Source of the DNA: Leeuwenhoekiella sp. MAR_2009_132 | GTDB lineage: Bacteria; Bacteroidota; Bacteroidia; Flavobacteriales; Flavobacteriaceae | Reading direction: 5' to 3' | DNA: 64,000 nucleotides | Assembly: GCF_000687915.1 (NCBI RefSeq) | Contig: NZ_JHZY01000002.1 | Span: forward strand, 1,674,001 to 1,738,000 | Program-made: the position numbers and the translations under genes | Notes under the pieces: model-generated | The model's input: only the letters and a program-made list of their open reading frames with translations | What the model was told of the DNA's origin: nothing | The model's database searches: none | In this document: piece after piece, positions 46,213 to 56,081 of the stretch | How positions within the stretch are numbered: position 1 is the first letter of the stretch | How the letters are laid out: each line of letters opens with the position of its first letter

Positions 46213-47286
46213 ATGAAATTTAAAAAACTGCTTATCTACACGGCTTTGCTCCTTCTACAGATAGCAGCTTTAAAATTTATCGCGCAGTTTCCGCAGTTTA
46301 TAGAAACTTATTATAGTAATGGTATTTACCCATACAGCTCTAGAATATTTAGGTATGCTTTAGGTTGGATTCCATTTTCATTTGGTGATGTGCTTTACGC
46401 CGTTGTAATTATTTACCTATTAATTTCGGTCTATAAACTCTTTAAAAACCGATTTAGAAATGGCTTAAAATTTATTACCGAAGGACTATTAGTTGCCAAT
46501 ATCATTTATTTCAGTTTTCATCTATTATGGGGTCTCAACTATTACAGACTTCCACTACACGAATCGTTATCAATAGAAAAAGACTACACAACCGAAGCGT
46601 TAATTAGCCTAACTCAACGACTTATCAAAGAGTCAAATGCACTTCACAAGCAACTGCAACCGGCAGATAGTTTACCGGTGGTATTCGATTTTGCATTGTC
46701 TGAAGTTTTTAGAAAAACTCCAGACGGGTATGCGATTGTCGAAGACAATTTTCCTCAACTCGATTATCACCCTATAAGTATTAAAAATTCTCTTTTTAGA
46801 TTACCACTCACCTACATGGGCTTTGGAGGATATTTGAATCCCATAACTCAGGAAGCACAAATAAACGGGTTGATGCCGGCACATCGCTGGCCATTGGTAA
46901 GTTGTCATGAAGAAGCACACCAACTGGGTTTTGCTAAAGAAAACGAAGCTAATTTCATCGCGGTTATGGCCACTACAAATAATCCTGATCCATATTTTAA
47001 ATATTCAGGATATATTTTTGCGCTGAGATACTGTTTAGGCGAAGTTTATAATCGAAATCCAAATGTAGGAGAGGTTTTAAGTACACAAATAGCTCCCGGA
47101 ATCATTGCAAATTATAGGGAATCTCAAGCATTCTGGGAGGCTTATGAAAATCCTATAGAACCCATCTTAGAGGTTTTTTACGGTAATTATCTCAAGGTTA
47201 ATAATCAACCTTCTGGTATGCAAAGCTACAGCTATGTAGTTGCGCTCCTTGTCAATTATTTTGAGAATAAAACGTCATTGCCTTAA
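46213..47286 (+). CDS. DUF3810 membrane metalloprotein
   Basis: 357 residues with three hydrophobic N-terminal segments (about 8-25, 50-72, 90-110) and a large soluble part holding VSCHEEAHQLGFAKENEANF, an HEExH-type zinc-peptidase motif with a downstream Glu. I recognise the family as DUF3810, widespread in Bacteroidota and Firmicutes, with unknown substrates. It starts 11 bases after the epimerase-like gene, so they are likely co-transcribed. Confidence 0.88.
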   Translation: MKFKKLLIYTALLLLQIAALKFIAQFPQFIETYYSNGIYPYSSRIFRYALGWIPFSFGDVLYAVVIIYLLISVYKLFKNRFRNGLKFITEGLLVANIIYFSFHLLWGLNYYRLPLHESLSIEKDYTTEALISLTQRLIKESNALHKQLQPADSLPVVFDFALSEVFRKTPDGYAIVEDNFPQLDYHPISIKNSLFRLPLTYMGFGGYLNPITQEAQINGLMPAHRWPLVSCHEEAHQLGFAKENEANFIAVMATTNNPDPYFKYSGYIFALRYCLGEVYNRNPNVGEVLSTQIAPGIIANYRESQAFWEAYENPIEPILEVFYGNYLKVNNQPSGMQSYSYVVALLVNYFENKTSLP

Positions 47287-47375
47287 AAACGTTAAATTAT
47301 TCCTAATTAATTATAAAAAAGGCTTAACAAACTGTGCAAAAAGTATCTTTAAGAAACTCTAAACAATTTGTTAAA

Positions 47376-50360
47376 ATGAAAAAAAAGCTATTCTTCTCCG
47401 GATGCTTTTTACTCCTTTGCTGCTTTCTATCTGCACAAGAGTATTTTCCGGTAAATGATGGTGTTAAAACCACTAACACAAACTACACACTATTTAAAAA
47501 TGCTACGCTCCACCCTACTCCAGGAGAAACTGTAGCTAATGGAAATTTACTTATTAAGGATGGTAAGATTGTATCGGTAGGCAAATCTGTAAATGCGCCT
47601 AAAAATGCTGTTGTAATAGATTTGATGGGTAAACATGTCTATCCTTCTTTTATAGAAATGTATTCCTCTTTTGGGGTTGAAACACCCTCAAGAGAACGCA
47701 ATGGCCGCAGTCCACAATATGAATCTACCCGTAACGGCTACTACTGGAACGATCACGTGCGTGCAGAAACAAACGCACTTAATGATTTTAAATACGATTC
47801 TAAAGCTGCAAAAGATTTAATTGAAGCCGGTTTTGGAGTTGTAAACACACACAAGGCAGATGCTATTGCTCGTGGAAATGGTATTCTGGTAGCTTTAAAT
47901 AAAGACGGTGATGCTTCAGAACGTTTAATAGAAACTCGTTCTGCTCAGTTTTTCTCGTTTAGCAAAAGCAACCTTTCTCCTCAGTCGTACCCAAGTTCAA
48001 TTATGGGAGCAACTGCTCTTATTAGACAATTGTTTGAAGATGCAAAATGGTATAAAGGGGGTAATGTGCCAACCCGCGACTTAGCACTTGAAGCATTAAA
48101 TAAGAATATGGATTTACCTCAGATTTTCTATGGTGACAATCTTTATGATGATTTACGTATTGCTAAACTTTCTAAAGAGGTTAACGTACCTTTTATTATT
48201 GTAGGAGGCGGCGATGAGTACAAGCGTATTGATGAGATTAAGGCAACTGGCGCTTCGTATATAATTCCTGTTAATTTCCCTGAGGCCTATGATGTAGAAG
48301 ATCCTTTTCAGGCAGATTATGTAAGCTTAAGTCAAATGCTAGAATGGAATCAGGCACCTACTAATCTTGCTAAACTTCAGGATAATGGGTTGACCTTTGC
48401 CATTACAACTACAGACTTAAAGTCTCCAGATAAATTAATGCCTATGCTTCGTAAAGCATTTAAATATGGCCTGAAAGAAGAAACTGCGTTACAGGCATTA
48501 ACTACAGTACCTGCAAAATTATTAGGCAAAAGCAATGAACTGGGTACTTTAACTACAGGAGCCTGGGCAAACCTTCTAATTACTTCAGGACCTGTTTTTG
48601 ATGAGAAAACAATTATCTACGAAAACTGGGTACAGGGCGCTCAGAACGTTATTAAAGATGCGAGTATTATCGACATTGACGGTAGTTACACAGTGAATGT
48701 AAATGGCAAATCTTATGAGATGACCATTTCAAAGTCTACAGAAAAACCCTCAGTAGTTGTTAAAAGTGGCGATACTAAATTAGGTTCTAAGATTGCTTAC
48801 ACAGACGGTTGGTTAAACGTGATGTTTACAGGAGAAAATTCCGAAGTAAAAGAATATACCCGTCTAATGACACAAGTTAACCCTCAAACAAGCTGGAGTG
48901 GTAATGCGATTTTACCTAACGGAAAAGAAACTGGTTTCACTGCTACTAAAAAGGAAGCAGCCGAAGCAGAAGACACTGAGGCTAAAGATAAAGAAGATGC
49001 AGACAAAGAGGAAGATGCGGTTGAAGTAATGCCCATGACCTACCCCAACATTGCTTATGGGTATACTCAAAAACCAAAAGCACAAACGATATTGTTTAAA
49101 AATGCGACGGTTTGGACTAATGAAGAAGCAGGAATACTTAAAGAAACAGATGTTCTGGTTAAAAATGGTAAAATCGCTGCAGTTGGCAAAGGCTTAAGTG
49201 CTAGTGGTGCACAGGTTGTAGATGCAACCGGCAAACATTTAACAAGCGGAATCATAGATGAGCACTCGCATATCGCTGCTTTTGATATCAATGAATCTGG
49301 TCAAAACTCATCTGCCGAAGTGCGTATGAGAGATGCTGTAAATCCTGACGATATAGATATCTACCGTGATCTTGCAGGTGGTGTTACTACCATACAATTA
49401 CTTCACGGATCGGCAAACCCTATAGGCGGCCAATCTGCTGTTATGAAACTTAAATGGGGTTCTAGCATAGACGAGATGGTGCTTGACGATATTAAGTTTA
49501 TCAAATTTGCTTTAGGTGAAAATGTAAAACAATCAAACTGGGGAAGTTTTAGTCGTTTTCCTCAAACGCGAATGGGCGTTCAGCAGATGTTTACAGATTA
49601 CTTTCAGCGCGCACGTGAGTACGAAGTAAAAAAGAAAAGTGGTAAACCTTATCGCAAAGATTATGAGATGGAAACTCTTGTTGATATTTTAAATAGTGAG
49701 CGATTTATATCTTCTCACTCCTATGTTCAAAGTGAGATTAATATGCTTATGAAAGTAGCTGAAGATTTTGACTTTAGAATAAACACATTTACACACATTC
49801 TTGAAGGATATAAGGTAGCAGATAAAATGGCAGAGCACGGTGTTGCCGGTTCTACATTTAGTGACTGGTGGGCGTATAAATATGAAGTTAATGATGCCAT
49901 CCCGTATAATGCTGCAATTATGTGGAGCGCCGGTGTATTAACCGGTATCAACAGCGATGATGCCGAAATGAGTCGCAGATTGAATCAGGAAGCTGCAAAA
50001 ACAATGAAATATGGCGGTGTGCCAGAAGAAGAAGCCTGGAAGTTTGTGACACTTAATCCTGCAAAAATGTTACATATTGACAATCGTACCGGTAGTATCA
50101 AAGAAGGTAAAGATGCAGATTTAGTTTTATGGTCAACTTACCCAATGTCTGTAAGCGCAGTTGCAGAAAAAACCTTGATTGAAGGCGCGGTTTATTTTGA
50201 TATTGAAAAAGACAAACAGTTACGTGAGACTGTTAAAACTGAAAAAAATAAGCTTACAACACTAATGCTAACTGCTAAAAATAAAGGGCTAAAAACACAA
50301 CCCGCTAAGAAAGAAGAAAAGCAGCGATTAGATTGTGACACTTTAGAAACACTTGAATAA
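47376..50360 (+). CDS. Exported amidohydrolase-family protein with two fused domains
   Basis: 994 residues when started at ATG 47376, which gives the signal peptide MKKKLFFSGCFLLLCCFLSA; a GTG 42 bases earlier would only add a charged stretch. Two amidohydrolase modules in tandem. The first has the entry PSFIEMYSSFG where the metal-binding His-x-His should be and so lacks it; the second has LTSGIIDEHSHIAAF and later FTHILEGYK and INSDDAEM, so it keeps the usual ligands. An acidic linker (Glu/Asp/Lys-rich) separates them near residue 555. Periplasmic or surface hydrolase, substrate unknown (imidazolonepropionase-like). Confidence 0.88.
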   Translation: MKKKLFFSGCFLLLCCFLSAQEYFPVNDGVKTTNTNYTLFKNATLHPTPGETVANGNLLIKDGKIVSVGKSVNAPKNAVVIDLMGKHVYPSFIEMYSSFGVETPSRERNGRSPQYESTRNGYYWNDHVRAETNALNDFKYDSKAAKDLIEAGFGVVNTHKADAIARGNGILVALNKDGDASERLIETRSAQFFSFSKSNLSPQSYPSSIMGATALIRQLFEDAKWYKGGNVPTRDLALEALNKNMDLPQIFYGDNLYDDLRIAKLSKEVNVPFIIVGGGDEYKRIDEIKATGASYIIPVNFPEAYDVEDPFQADYVSLSQMLEWNQAPTNLAKLQDNGLTFAITTTDLKSPDKLMPMLRKAFKYGLKEETALQALTTVPAKLLGKSNELGTLTTGAWANLLITSGPVFDEKTIIYENWVQGAQNVIKDASIIDIDGSYTVNVNGKSYEMTISKSTEKPSVVVKSGDTKLGSKIAYTDGWLNVMFTGENSEVKEYTRLMTQVNPQTSWSGNAILPNGKETGFTATKKEAAEAEDTEAKDKEDADKEEDAVEVMPMTYPNIAYGYTQKPKAQTILFKNATVWTNEEAGILKETDVLVKNGKIAAVGKGLSASGAQVVDATGKHLTSGIIDEHSHIAAFDINESGQNSSAEVRMRDAVNPDDIDIYRDLAGGVTTIQLLHGSANPIGGQSAVMKLKWGSSIDEMVLDDIKFIKFALGENVKQSNWGSFSRFPQTRMGVQQMFTDYFQRAREYEVKKKSGKPYRKDYEMETLVDILNSERFISSHSYVQSEINMLMKVAEDFDFRINTFTHILEGYKVADKMAEHGVAGSTFSDWWAYKYEVNDAIPYNAAIMWSAGVLTGINSDDAEMSRRLNQEAAKTMKYGGVPEEEAWKFVTLNPAKMLHIDNRTGSIKEGKDADLVLWSTYPMSVSAVAEKTLIEGAVYFDIEKDKQLRETVKTEKNKLTTLMLTAKNKGLKTQPAKKEEKQRLDCDTLETLE

Positions 50361-50362
50361 TT

Positions 50363-51661
50363 ATGAAGACGCTAAATAAACTATTTATAGTGCTGCTTCT
50401 TGCGACTTTTACAGTACAAGCTCAGCAAACTCCAGCTCAAAAACAAACAGGAGAAATAACCCTAACCGGCGGCACAGCACATATTGGTAATGGTACGGTT
50501 ATAGAAAAAAGCCTAATTTTTATTAAAGACGGAAAGATTACAGGTGTTTACGACGCCTTAACTACTAAGATGCCTTTACGCGGGGAAATCATAAACATAG
50601 AGGGTCAACACATCTACCCAGGCTTTATTGCCCCTGACACCACATTAGGTCTGGTTGAAATTGAAGCTGTGAGAGCTACTGAAGATCAGGACGAAATAGG
50701 AGAATACAACCCGCATATTGAAGCTATTGTGGCTTATAATGCAGAATCTAAAGTTGTAGAAAGTATGAGACCAAATGGGATTCTTATCGCACAGGCGGTT
50801 CCGCAGGGTGGTACGATTTCTGGACAATCATCTGTAGTACAATTAGATGCCTGGAACTGGGAAGATGCTGTGGTAAAACGCGGTGATGGAATTCATTTAA
50901 ATTGGCCAAACAGTTATAAGAGAGGCCGCTGGTGGGAAGGTGAAGATCCCGGATACAGCCCTAATAAAGATTACAAATCTGATATTTTAGAGATTGAAGA
51001 CTTTATTGCGCAATCCCGTGCATTCACTTCTGGCGATTCCTCTATTAAGAATCTACCCTATGCAGCAATGCAGGGAATAATTAATGGAACACAGAATTTA
51101 TACATTCATGTAGATTCTGATAAAGAAATTCTTGATGTGTTAAAGTTTAAAGAAGACTTGAAGATTGAAAAACTTGTACTTGTAGGAGCTTACAGAGGTT
51201 ACAAAGTTGCAGATCAAATCGCTAAAGCCAATGTTCCTGTAATTCTGGCCAGAGTACACAGTTTACCAGATGCAGAAGATGATGATTACAATATCTCTTT
51301 TAAAATGGTAAAAGATCTTATAGATGCTAAGGTAACTGTAGCTTTAGGAAATAGTGGTGAATACTGGCAATCCCGTAACATTCCATTTTATGCCGGTCAA
51401 ACTACGGCTCATGGTTTAAGCTTTGAAGATGCTTTACAACTTATCACAAAAAACCCGGCAATCATTCTTGGAGTTTCTGATCAATTAGGAACTTTAGAAG
51501 CAGGAAAAGATGCTACATTATTTGTTAGTAAAGGAAATGCTCTTGAAATGCAAGGCAATACTATTACAAGAGCAATGATTTCAGGTAGATCTATAAGTTT
51601 AGAAAGTCATCAAACTAAGCTATATAAACGTTATATGGATAAATACAGTAGAACTGAATAA
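50363..51661 (+). CDS. Exported amidohydrolase-like protein, metal site degenerate
   Basis: 432 residues, signal peptide MKTLNKLFIVLLLATFTVQA. Starts two bases after the stop of the two-domain amidohydrolase. The fold signature is there (IEGQHIYPGFIAPDTTLGLV; DALQLITKNPAIILGVSDQLG; LEAGKDATLFV) but the His-x-His is replaced (APDTTLG), so like the first domain of its neighbour it is probably not a catalyst by itself and may be a partner subunit. Confidence 0.85.
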   Translation: MKTLNKLFIVLLLATFTVQAQQTPAQKQTGEITLTGGTAHIGNGTVIEKSLIFIKDGKITGVYDALTTKMPLRGEIINIEGQHIYPGFIAPDTTLGLVEIEAVRATEDQDEIGEYNPHIEAIVAYNAESKVVESMRPNGILIAQAVPQGGTISGQSSVVQLDAWNWEDAVVKRGDGIHLNWPNSYKRGRWWEGEDPGYSPNKDYKSDILEIEDFIAQSRAFTSGDSSIKNLPYAAMQGIINGTQNLYIHVDSDKEILDVLKFKEDLKIEKLVLVGAYRGYKVADQIAKANVPVILARVHSLPDAEDDDYNISFKMVKDLIDAKVTVALGNSGEYWQSRNIPFYAGQTTAHGLSFEDALQLITKNPAIILGVSDQLGTLEAGKDATLFVSKGNALEMQGNTITRAMISGRSISLESHQTKLYKRYMDKYSRTE

Positions 51662-51683
51662 CATTTATCATAAATTAAAAGTT

Positions 51684-51716
51684 AAAAGGTTCGGGTTTTT
51701 AACCCGAACCTTTTTT
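51684..51716 (+). terminator. Terminator after the amidohydrolase pair
   Basis: AAAAGGTTCGGGTT-ttt-AACCCGAACCTTTTTT, 14-base stem followed by T6. Confidence 0.9.
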
Positions 51717-51935
51717 GTTCCTATAAGTATCTAACATAAAACAATATTGAATAAAAGTTTAAATGGCTCTATTCAGCATTGTTATTTTCTCCCCAGTTTA
51801 AAATTTTAGCAATTAAAAAATCGCCAGTAACTATTTTTTTAAGATTAAGACATTACTAAATTACAACTTCTTTTCGCGCTTTCTAATAGCCTAAAAGAAC
51901 ACTCAAAGAATGAAACTATATAAAATATGATATAA

Positions 51936-51964
51936 AAAAAGCCCGATCAGAGATCGGGCTTTTT
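51936..51964 (-). terminator. Terminator after the TPR gene
   Basis: GCCCGATC-aga-GATCGGGC flanked by A and T runs, 24 bases past the stop on the minus strand; symmetric, so it can act in both directions. Between this and 51716 lie 219 AT-rich bases in which I see no gene. Confidence 0.88.
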
Positions 51965-51987
51965 ATTATTTAATCGGAAAAAAAGAA

Positions 51988-53256
51988 TTACTTAGTTTCT
52001 AATTTATCTAATTGAGCTTTATATTTATCAGCTTCGGCAGTATTACCTAATTGAACATGTATATTATACAATGTACGTACTGCTTCAATATTTACTTCTT
52101 CACCAGCGATAGCTTTTTCTAAATAAGGAACGGCATCGCTATATAAAGCTAAGCGCTTTTTCTTTAGCTCACTGTATTTAGCATTATCTGCCTTACTGTT
52201 TCCTAAAGTATTCATTTGCTCAATGATTTCCTTATCCTTACCTAGCATTAATGCGGCAATATTTAAGTTAGCTGCACTATAGTTAGGATCTATTTCTAAA
52301 GCTTTTGTGTAATAACTCATTGCTTTATCATCATTCCCAGCTTTAGATGCTCCTACTCCAAGGTTAAAATAAAGACCAGGATTATTAGGATCTTTAGCAA
52401 TAACCTTATTCATAGCTGCTTCATATTCAGCTGTCATATCCATTTTTAGGTAAACATCTGCCGCAGAACGTAGAAGTGCATCATCGTCTGGGTTTTCAGC
52501 AAGTGCATCATCAATAGCAGAAATTGCCTTTTCATTTTCACCTTCCTGAACATAGATTAAAGCGATATTTTTTGCTATTTCTCCAGCGCGAGATTCGGTA
52601 ACTTCTGTTTTTGGATCTTCGTGAGAACCTGATTTCACAAAAAGATCACGTTGTTGTTTTGAGTTAAAACTCTCTACCTGACCGTTTTCTTTATTTTTTG
52701 CTGTAAACTTAGTTTCAATACCAGTATATCCTAAATCTTTTAGCTGCGTGTAATAATCTAAAGCAGTGTCATAATTTTGACCATTAACAGCATTTGATGC
52801 AGCAAAATATAGATATGATGTATCTTTTGGGCTTAATGTATAAAGTGTATATAATTTAGTTGCAGCCGCATCATATTTTTCAGCATTTTGATCATCTACA
52901 GCTGAAGAAATAACTGCGTTCATCGCTTGTTGCTTAAACTGTGTAGCTTCCTGACCGTACTTGCTACCTCCATTAAACTCGCTAACTTTTGTAAAAGCTT
53001 CCATTGCTTTTAAAAGATCGTCTGCTTTTTTATTATCGTCTGCTCCTAAATAAGCTCTACCTTTTATGAAGTAATAATATTCTTTTTCTTTTTCATCCAT
53101 CTGGCCCATCATACTTTCAAGACCACTTATTTCAGTTTGTGCCTGCACATAACTACCGGCATCAACTGTTTTTTCCGCAGATTTTATCTCTTTCTTCTGC
53201 GCAAAAGTTAAAGCGGTAAATGATAGTGCCGCTAATAATAAAGATTTCGTTTTCAT
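51988..53256 (-). CDS. Exported tetratricopeptide repeat protein
   Basis: 422 residues, signal peptide MKTKSLLLAALSFTALTFAQ. At least four TPR units are visible between about residues 60 and 340 (for example YFNLGVGASKAGNDDKAMSY, then YTKALEIDPNYSAANLNIAA), rich in Asp and Lys. Protein-protein scaffold of the periplasm or outer membrane; partner unknown. It follows gyrA by 29 bases and may be read from the gyrA transcript. Confidence 0.9.
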   Translation of the reverse strand: MKTKSLLLAALSFTALTFAQKKEIKSAEKTVDAGSYVQAQTEISGLESMMGQMDEKEKEYYYFIKGRAYLGADDNKKADDLLKAMEAFTKVSEFNGGSKYGQEATQFKQQAMNAVISSAVDDQNAEKYDAAATKLYTLYTLSPKDTSYLYFAASNAVNGQNYDTALDYYTQLKDLGYTGIETKFTAKNKENGQVESFNSKQQRDLFVKSGSHEDPKTEVTESRAGEIAKNIALIYVQEGENEKAISAIDDALAENPDDDALLRSAADVYLKMDMTAEYEAAMNKVIAKDPNNPGLYFNLGVGASKAGNDDKAMSYYTKALEIDPNYSAANLNIAALMLGKDKEIIEQMNTLGNSKADNAKYSELKKKRLALYSDAVPYLEKAIAGEEVNIEAVRTLYNIHVQLGNTAEADKYKAQLDKLETK

Positions 53257-53285
53257 TATTTTATTAATTTAATATTCAACTTTGG

Positions 53286-55835
53286 TTATTCTTCTTCGTC
53301 AGAAGAAGGTTTTTCATTATTTATATGTTCATCTTTAGTTGCAGACGTTTCTAAAGTTTCATCACGATCTTCTAAATCATCATCGTCAATTGCATCTTCA
53401 TCTTTCTTAACTTTAGTAACTGCTGCAATGGTATCCCCATTTTTTAAATTAATTAAACGTACACCTTGAGTAGCTCTACCCATTACGCGTAATTCTGAAA
53501 CAGCCATTCTAATCGCAATTCCAGATTTATTAATGATCATTAAATCATCTTCATCTGTTACGTTATTAATAGCTACTAGGTTACCTGTCTTTTCTGTAAT
53601 AGAAATTGTTTTAACCCCTTTACCACCACGATTTGTAACGCGGTAATCTTCTACTAGAGATCGTTTACCATAACCATTTTCTGAGACTACAAGTATATTA
53701 GACTCTGCATCATTAACAGCTACCATTCCTATTACTTCATCATTATCATCTGCAAGAGTTATGCCACGCACTCCAGAAGCGTTTCTTCCCATAGGTCTGG
53801 TTTTCTCTTCTTCGAAGCGAATGGCCTTGCCAGACTTGATTGCCAGCACAACCTGGCTATCTCCTGTAGTAAGTTTAGCAGAAAGTAATTCATCATCATC
53901 TTTAATGGTAATTGCATTAATACCATTAGTACGTGGTCGTGAATATTGTTCTAGCGATGTTTTTTTAACCTGCCCTTTTTTAGTCACCATTATGACATAA
54001 TGACTGTTGATGTACTCTTCATCTTTAAGATCATTTGTACATATAAAGGTCATTACCTTATCATCTGGCTCAATATTTATGAGGTTTTGAATGGCGCGGC
54101 CTTTAGAAGTTTTACTTCCTTCAGGAATTTCAAACACACGCATCCAATAGCATTTACCTTTTTGAGTAAAGAAAATCAAATATTGGTGGTTTGTACCCAC
54201 AAATAGATGTTCTAAGAAATCTTCATTACGAGTTGTAGAACCTTTTTGACCTACTCCACCTCTATTCTGAGTTTTATATTCTAATAATGAAGTACGTTTA
54301 ATGTAACCCGCGTGAGAAATGGTTAATACAACCTTCTCATCAGGAATTAAATCTGTTATACTAACATCACCACCCGCAAAATCTATTGTAGTGCGACGCT
54401 CATCACCATACTTATCTTTGATCTCGAGTAACTCTTCTTTAATGATCTCCATTCTACGATCCTTGCTTGCAAGAATACCCTTAAGATCTTCAATAGTCTT
54501 AATTATATCTGCATACTCATCTCTTAACTTGTCTTGCTCCAGACCCGTTAATTGACGCAAACGCATCTCTACTATAGCTCTAGCCTGAATTTCTGAAAGC
54601 TCAAAACGCTCCATCAATTTAGTACGTGCTTCTTCAGCATTACTACTTGCACGTATTATTGCTATAACCTCATCTATATTGTCTGATGCTATTATAAGCC
54701 CTTCTAAAATATGTGCACGTTCTTCAGCCTTATTTAATAAAAACTGAGTACGACGTACCACAACTTCGTGACGATGCTCAACAAAATGATGAATCATATC
54801 CTTTAGATTCAACATTTCTGGTCTTCCATTAACTAATGCAATATTATTAACACTAAAAGAAGACTGTAAAGCGGTATACTTATATAAGGTATTAAGAACG
54901 ATATTAGGTATTGCATCACGTTTTAATACGTAAACAATACGCATACCATTACGGTTAGATTCGTCACGTATTGAAGCGATACCGTCTATCTTCTTCTCAT
55001 TAACAAGATCTGCGGTTTTCTTAATCATATCGGCTTTATTAACCTGATATGGTATTTCTGTGACGATAATACACTCGCGACCTTTAACTTCTTCAATTAC
55101 AGCTTTTGCTCTTAGAACAACACGCCCACGACCCGTCTTAAAAGCCTCACGTACACCCTCGTAACCGTAAATTGTACCTCCTGTAGGAAAGTCTGGGGCA
55201 GTGACATGAGTTATTAATTCATTTATTTCGATATCGTTATTTTCGATATATGCTGAAATTCCGTTAATAACTTCGGTTAAATTGTGCGGCGGCATGTTTG
55301 TCGCCATACCCACAGCAATACCAGAAGCACCATTAACTAAAAGACCCGGAATTCGGGTGGGTAATACTTTTGGCTCTTTTAACGTATCATCAAAGTTAAG
55401 TTGATGATCTACAGTATCTTTATCTATATCCGCAAGCATCTCCTCAGAGATTTTGCGCATACGAGCCTCTGTATATCGCATTGCAGCCGGGCTGTCACCA
55501 TCTACAGAACCAAAGTTACCCTGACCATCTACAAGCATATAGCGCAATGACCATTCCTGAGCCATACGCACCATAGTATCATAAACAGATGTATCGCCGT
55601 GCGGGTGATATTTACCTAGAACCTCACCTACTATTCTAGCAGATTTTTTATGTGCAGTGTTAGATCTAACACCTAACTCGTGCATACCAAATAAAACGCG
55701 TCTGTGTACAGGTTTTAAACCGTCTCGTACATCTGGAAGTGCACGTGACACGATGACCGACATTGAATAGTCAATGTAGGCTGATTTCATCTCATCTTCA
55801 ATGTTGATAGGAATTAACTTCTCTCCTTCAGCCAT
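53286..55835 (-). CDS. gyrA: DNA gyrase subunit A
   Basis: ATP-dependent negative supercoiling, catalytic subunit. 849 residues. The active-site Tyr is Tyr121 ([10 protein letters not shown]). In the quinolone region the motif is [10 protein letters not shown], with Thr82 and Asp86; Thr at 82 is the ordinary residue in flavobacteria, so this does not suggest resistance. The C-terminal pinwheel has several GxRGGxG-like blades ([18 protein letters not shown]) and an acidic tail typical of the phylum. It lies 29 bases before the TPR gene. Confidence 0.98.
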   Translation of the reverse strand: MAEGEKLIPINIEDEMKSAYIDYSMSVIVSRALPDVRDGLKPVHRRVLFGMHELGVRSNTAHKKSARIVGEVLGKYHPHGDTSVYDTMVRMAQEWSLRYMLVDGQGNFGSVDGDSPAAMRYTEARMRKISEEMLADIDKDTVDHQLNFDDTLKEPKVLPTRIPGLLVNGASGIAVGMATNMPPHNLTEVINGISAYIENNDIEINELITHVTAPDFPTGGTIYGYEGVREAFKTGRGRVVLRAKAVIEEVKGRECIIVTEIPYQVNKADMIKKTADLVNEKKIDGIASIRDESNRNGMRIVYVLKRDAIPNIVLNTLYKYTALQSSFSVNNIALVNGRPEMLNLKDMIHHFVEHRHEVVVRRTQFLLNKAEERAHILEGLIIASDNIDEVIAIIRASSNAEEARTKLMERFELSEIQARAIVEMRLRQLTGLEQDKLRDEYADIIKTIEDLKGILASKDRRMEIIKEELLEIKDKYGDERRTTIDFAGGDVSITDLIPDEKVVLTISHAGYIKRTSLLEYKTQNRGGVGQKGSTTRNEDFLEHLFVGTNHQYLIFFTQKGKCYWMRVFEIPEGSKTSKGRAIQNLINIEPDDKVMTFICTNDLKDEEYINSHYVIMVTKKGQVKKTSLEQYSRPRTNGINAITIKDDDELLSAKLTTGDSQVVLAIKSGKAIRFEEEKTRPMGRNASGVRGITLADDNDEVIGMVAVNDAESNILVVSENGYGKRSLVEDYRVTNRGGKGVKTISITEKTGNLVAINNVTDEDDLMIINKSGIAIRMAVSELRVMGRATQGVRLINLKNGDTIAAVTKVKKDEDAIDDDDLEDRDETLETSATKDEHINNEKPSSDEEE

Positions 55836-56081
55836 ATGTATTTATCTTTAAATTTTTGGTTTAAACAGTAAGGGGCAATATACGTTTTTCTCCTGTGTTA
55901 TCAGTATTTAGCCCACTGCTCTATATTGCTTTTTATTAACAAAAATATGTTTCCCTTTTTAATAAGTATGCTTAACTTCCATTGTCTCTTTGAAAGTAAT
56001 TTTGTCAATTTACTTAAAGTGATATCAACGGAACGGTTTTTGAATTGTTATTTAAAAACTTAGAAAAAGATAGGAGTGTTT

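Noticed and set aside
55570..55600. Quinolone-resistance change in GyrA (Thr82 instead of Ser)
   Set aside because: Thr at this place is the usual residue in flavobacteria, so it gives no evidence of resistance.
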